From: Marinobacter sp. JH2
Lineage (GTDB): Bacteria; Pseudomonadota; Gammaproteobacteria; Pseudomonadales; Oleiphilaceae
Direction of reading: 5' to 3'
NCBI RefSeq assembly: GCF_004353225.1
Contig: NZ_CP037934.1
Coordinates: forward strand, 3,348,001 to 3,412,000
Length of the DNA stretch: 64,000 nucleotides
A program made the translations under genes and the position numbers. Position 1 is the first letter of the stretch, and each line of letters starts with the position of its first letter. This document shows, one piece after another, positions 62,438-64,000 of this stretch. The notes below the pieces were generated by a model that saw only the letters and a list, made by a program, of their open reading frames with translations, was not told the origin of the DNA and did not search any database.

Positions 62438-64000
62438 GATAACCTCGCTTGCTGGTGATCGGTGAATGAAACAGGGGAACCGTTCGGGCTGGTGGCCAGT
62501 GGATTGGGAACCCAGTGGCTCAAAGTTCCCGTGTCCGGTTGCAGTTTTCGGGTCAGTAGTGATTCGGTTTTTAACCTTGGCTGGTCCCAGCCCAGTTGTG
62601 CCAATCGGTGCCGAAGGTCCGGGTGTTGCAAAGCGTATTGGTCCAGCAGCTTGCGCACTTGGGCCCAGAATCGGGTTTCTGCAAACCCGTAAGCATCTTC
62701 GAGCAGCAAGGCCAATTCGCTGAGGTTGTAGATGAACAGGGTATCAACAGCCAGCTCTCGCAAGGCTTCGGGGCCCGTCATCCGGTAATAGAGATCATCC
62801 GGTGCCTGATCGTAACCGGCTTGGCGTTCGCCGAGATCCGGTTCTGGCGTGGTGGCTGCGAGGTAGTTGCGGGCGTACTCCACACTATCGTGGAAATCCC
62901 GCAACAACAGCGCATTGGGCCAGCCTTCCCGTACAATCAGTAGGCTGTTTTGAGCGTGGGCTTCTAAGCCAACGCCGTGGGCGGCCAGCATGTGCCAGAC
63001 CGGCAGAATCAAGGCCGAAAGCGTAGCGTTCAGCCAGGGCTCAAGGCCGTACCGCTGCACCCACGGTTGGATGAACGGCTGGCCGTCGGGTTGCCATTGA
63101 AACAGCGCATTCAGCGGCACCGCCTGTTCGCCCTCGTACAACCGGGCGCTGAGGCTGGTGCGCCAGATGACAGCCAACTCGCCTTCAAGCGGGTGTTGCC
63201 CGGGCAGGGTGCCGGGTTGCGCGATGAAACTCAGGCTGGCGTACTCCGGTAGCAGCCGGAGCGGGTAGTCTTGCGAGAGCCTTGGGTCTGATTCAATAAT
63301 CGCCTCCAACCAGCGGCTGATGGCCGGTGCCGATGGCACCGAATGCGGCTCCAGATGCCGGCGAGAAGAAGTGTTGTGAATGCCCAGTGGCAGCTTGACG
63401 CAAGCCTTGGTGGAATGAGTCAGGTTAAACAGCGAACGCAGCGACTGGCTGGGCTGGTAGCGGTCGCCCAATGGCCCGAGATCGCGAATATCGAAGTCCT
63501 TAAGCTGCCCGGCCAGCGGCCCGGTACTAAGGTGTTGCCATTGCCAAGGGTGCATAGGCACTGCGCCGTAGTCTTGCCAATCAATGCCAACCCGATGAAA
63601 CGCCGCGCGCAGCAAAAACGCCGTTTCCTCGCCCAGCTCTGCTTGCCAGAATGCCAGGTCAGAAGCGGGCAGCTGGCTGGCCAGATAGCAATGAGGTACG
63701 GCCACCCAGTGCAGCCGGAAACCGGCGCTGGCTTCTGGGCTGTAGCGCATTAAATCGTCGGCGCCAAACCCCACCCGGCTTTTGAAACACGGGTGGTAGG
63801 GGTGCCCCTCATGAATGGCCCGGTCCAACGCTTCGCCGTGCAGCGAGCGCCGATCGTATAACGTGCGGGTTTGATGGCTGTTTTGAAGCTGTTCTTCATT
63901 AGCGATAGTGGAGGTCAGTTCTTTCAACAGTATCTGGTGCCGAGATTGGGAGCCGGGTAACTCCTGAATAAGCGCCGTTAGGCTCACCGTCACCGGGCGT
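62434..64000 (-). CDS. asbB: NIS siderophore synthetase AsbB (N-terminus beyond the window)
   Basis: At least 521 codons; the frame is open to the right edge, so the first 80-100 residues of this about 600-residue family are missing. The IucA/IucC ATP-citrate motif is HEGHPYHPCFKSRVGFG. Further marks are KLPLGIHNTSSRRH, HAQNSLLIVREG and LLLRDFHDS, and a FhuF-like C-terminal helical region. NIS synthetases condense citrate with amines; AsbB attaches the second spermidine arm in petrobactin. Naming it asbB rather than asbA rests on its position next to asbC. asbA is predicted to the right of the window. Confidence 0.85.
   Translation of the reverse strand, partial: RPVTVSLTALIQELPGSQSRHQILLKELTSTIANEEQLQNSHQTRTLYDRRSLHGEALDRAIHEGHPYHPCFKSRVGFGADDLMRYSPEASAGFRLHWVAVPHCYLASQLPASDLAFWQAELGEETAFLLRAAFHRVGIDWQDYGAVPMHPWQWQHLSTGPLAGQLKDFDIRDLGPLGDRYQPSQSLRSLFNLTHSTKACVKLPLGIHNTSSRRHLEPHSVPSAPAISRWLEAIIESDPRLSQDYPLRLLPEYASLSFIAQPGTLPGQHPLEGELAVIWRTSLSARLYEGEQAVPLNALFQWQPDGQPFIQPWVQRYGLEPWLNATLSALILPVWHMLAAHGVGLEAHAQNSLLIVREGWPNALLLRDFHDSVEYARNYLAATTPEPDLGERQAGYDQAPDDLYYRMTGPEALRELAVDTLFIYNLSELALLLEDAYGFAETRFWAQVRKLLDQYALQHPDLRHRLAQLGWDQPRLKTESLLTRKLQPDTGTLSHWVPNPLATSPNGSPVSFTDHQQARLS

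Overview
The window looks like chromosomal DNA from a marine gammaproteobacterium close to Marinobacter. The reasons are Pseudomonas/Alteromonadales-style synteny (coaBC-dut-algC-argB; prk / speD / OsmC / vfr), a PanP-type aspartate decarboxylase, a cysteine-free HemB and a petrobactin-type siderophore cluster. The genus is an inference from gene content. The DNA is moderately GC-rich and densely coding. I saw no rRNA, tRNA, CRISPR array, insertion sequence or prophage, and no gene-free stretch over 300 bp.

Layout. 0-6.8 kb: the 5' part of a 7TM-DISM signalling protein, a MioC-like flavodoxin, a membrane diguanylate cyclase, a PiT phosphate permease with a small downstream ORF, PanP and a DUF503 protein, followed by a 113-bp palindromic repeat. 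7-9.4 kb: AidB-like acyl-CoA dehydrogenase with its TetR regulator. 9.5-14.7 kb: hemB, ppk1, a DUF945 protein and coaD. 14.8-19.5 kb: an alcohol/aldehyde oxidation operon (aldehyde dehydrogenase, Tat lipoprotein, GMC oxidoreductase) divergent from a TetR gene, with a perfect 16-bp palindrome between them. 19.6-22.8 kb: engB, cytochrome c4, dsbA and an endonuclease/exonuclease/phosphatase-fold protein. 23-26.2 kb: a glycine betaine/choline-type ABC importer. 26.3-27.6 kb: rpmG, rpmB and radC. 27.7-36.9 kb: coaBC, dut, membrane-anchored algC, argB, an unknown protein, argE and argA. 36.9-45.1 kb: lipoprotein metallopeptidase, a giant PilZ-DUF1631-GGDEF-EAL protein, phosphoribulokinase, speD, OsmC and vfr/crp. 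45.1-52.8 kb: modCBA, a lysophospholipase-like hydrolase, a sterol desaturase-family protein, two GSTs, a MliC/META lipoprotein and DUF4202.

52.8-64 kb is one iron-acquisition locus. A plus-strand block starts with an orphan OmpR-family response regulator whose promoter is overlaid by two adjacent Fur-like 7-1-7 boxes. It continues with a TonB-dependent receptor, a periplasmic binding protein, a FecCD permease, an ATPase and a DUF2218 protein. Converging on it from the right is a tightly overlapping minus-strand operon, asbB-asbC-asbD-asbE-asbF, for assembling petrobactin (citrate, two spermidines, two 3,4-dihydroxybenzoates). asbB runs off the window, and asbA is expected just beyond. The two blocks overlap by 25 bp at their 3' ends. 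Biosynthesis and uptake genes are therefore side by side, and I infer that the uptake genes serve petrobactin. speD, 16 kb away, supplies a precursor step for spermidine.

No obviously unprecedented system is visible. The most interesting items are the kinase-less, Fur-boxed response regulator heading the uptake block, the inverted/direct repeat upstream of the receptor gene, the catalytically degenerate c-di-GMP scaffold, the unknown protein with a possible LSm/SH3-like end inside the arginine cluster, and the palindromic repeat near 6.8 kb.
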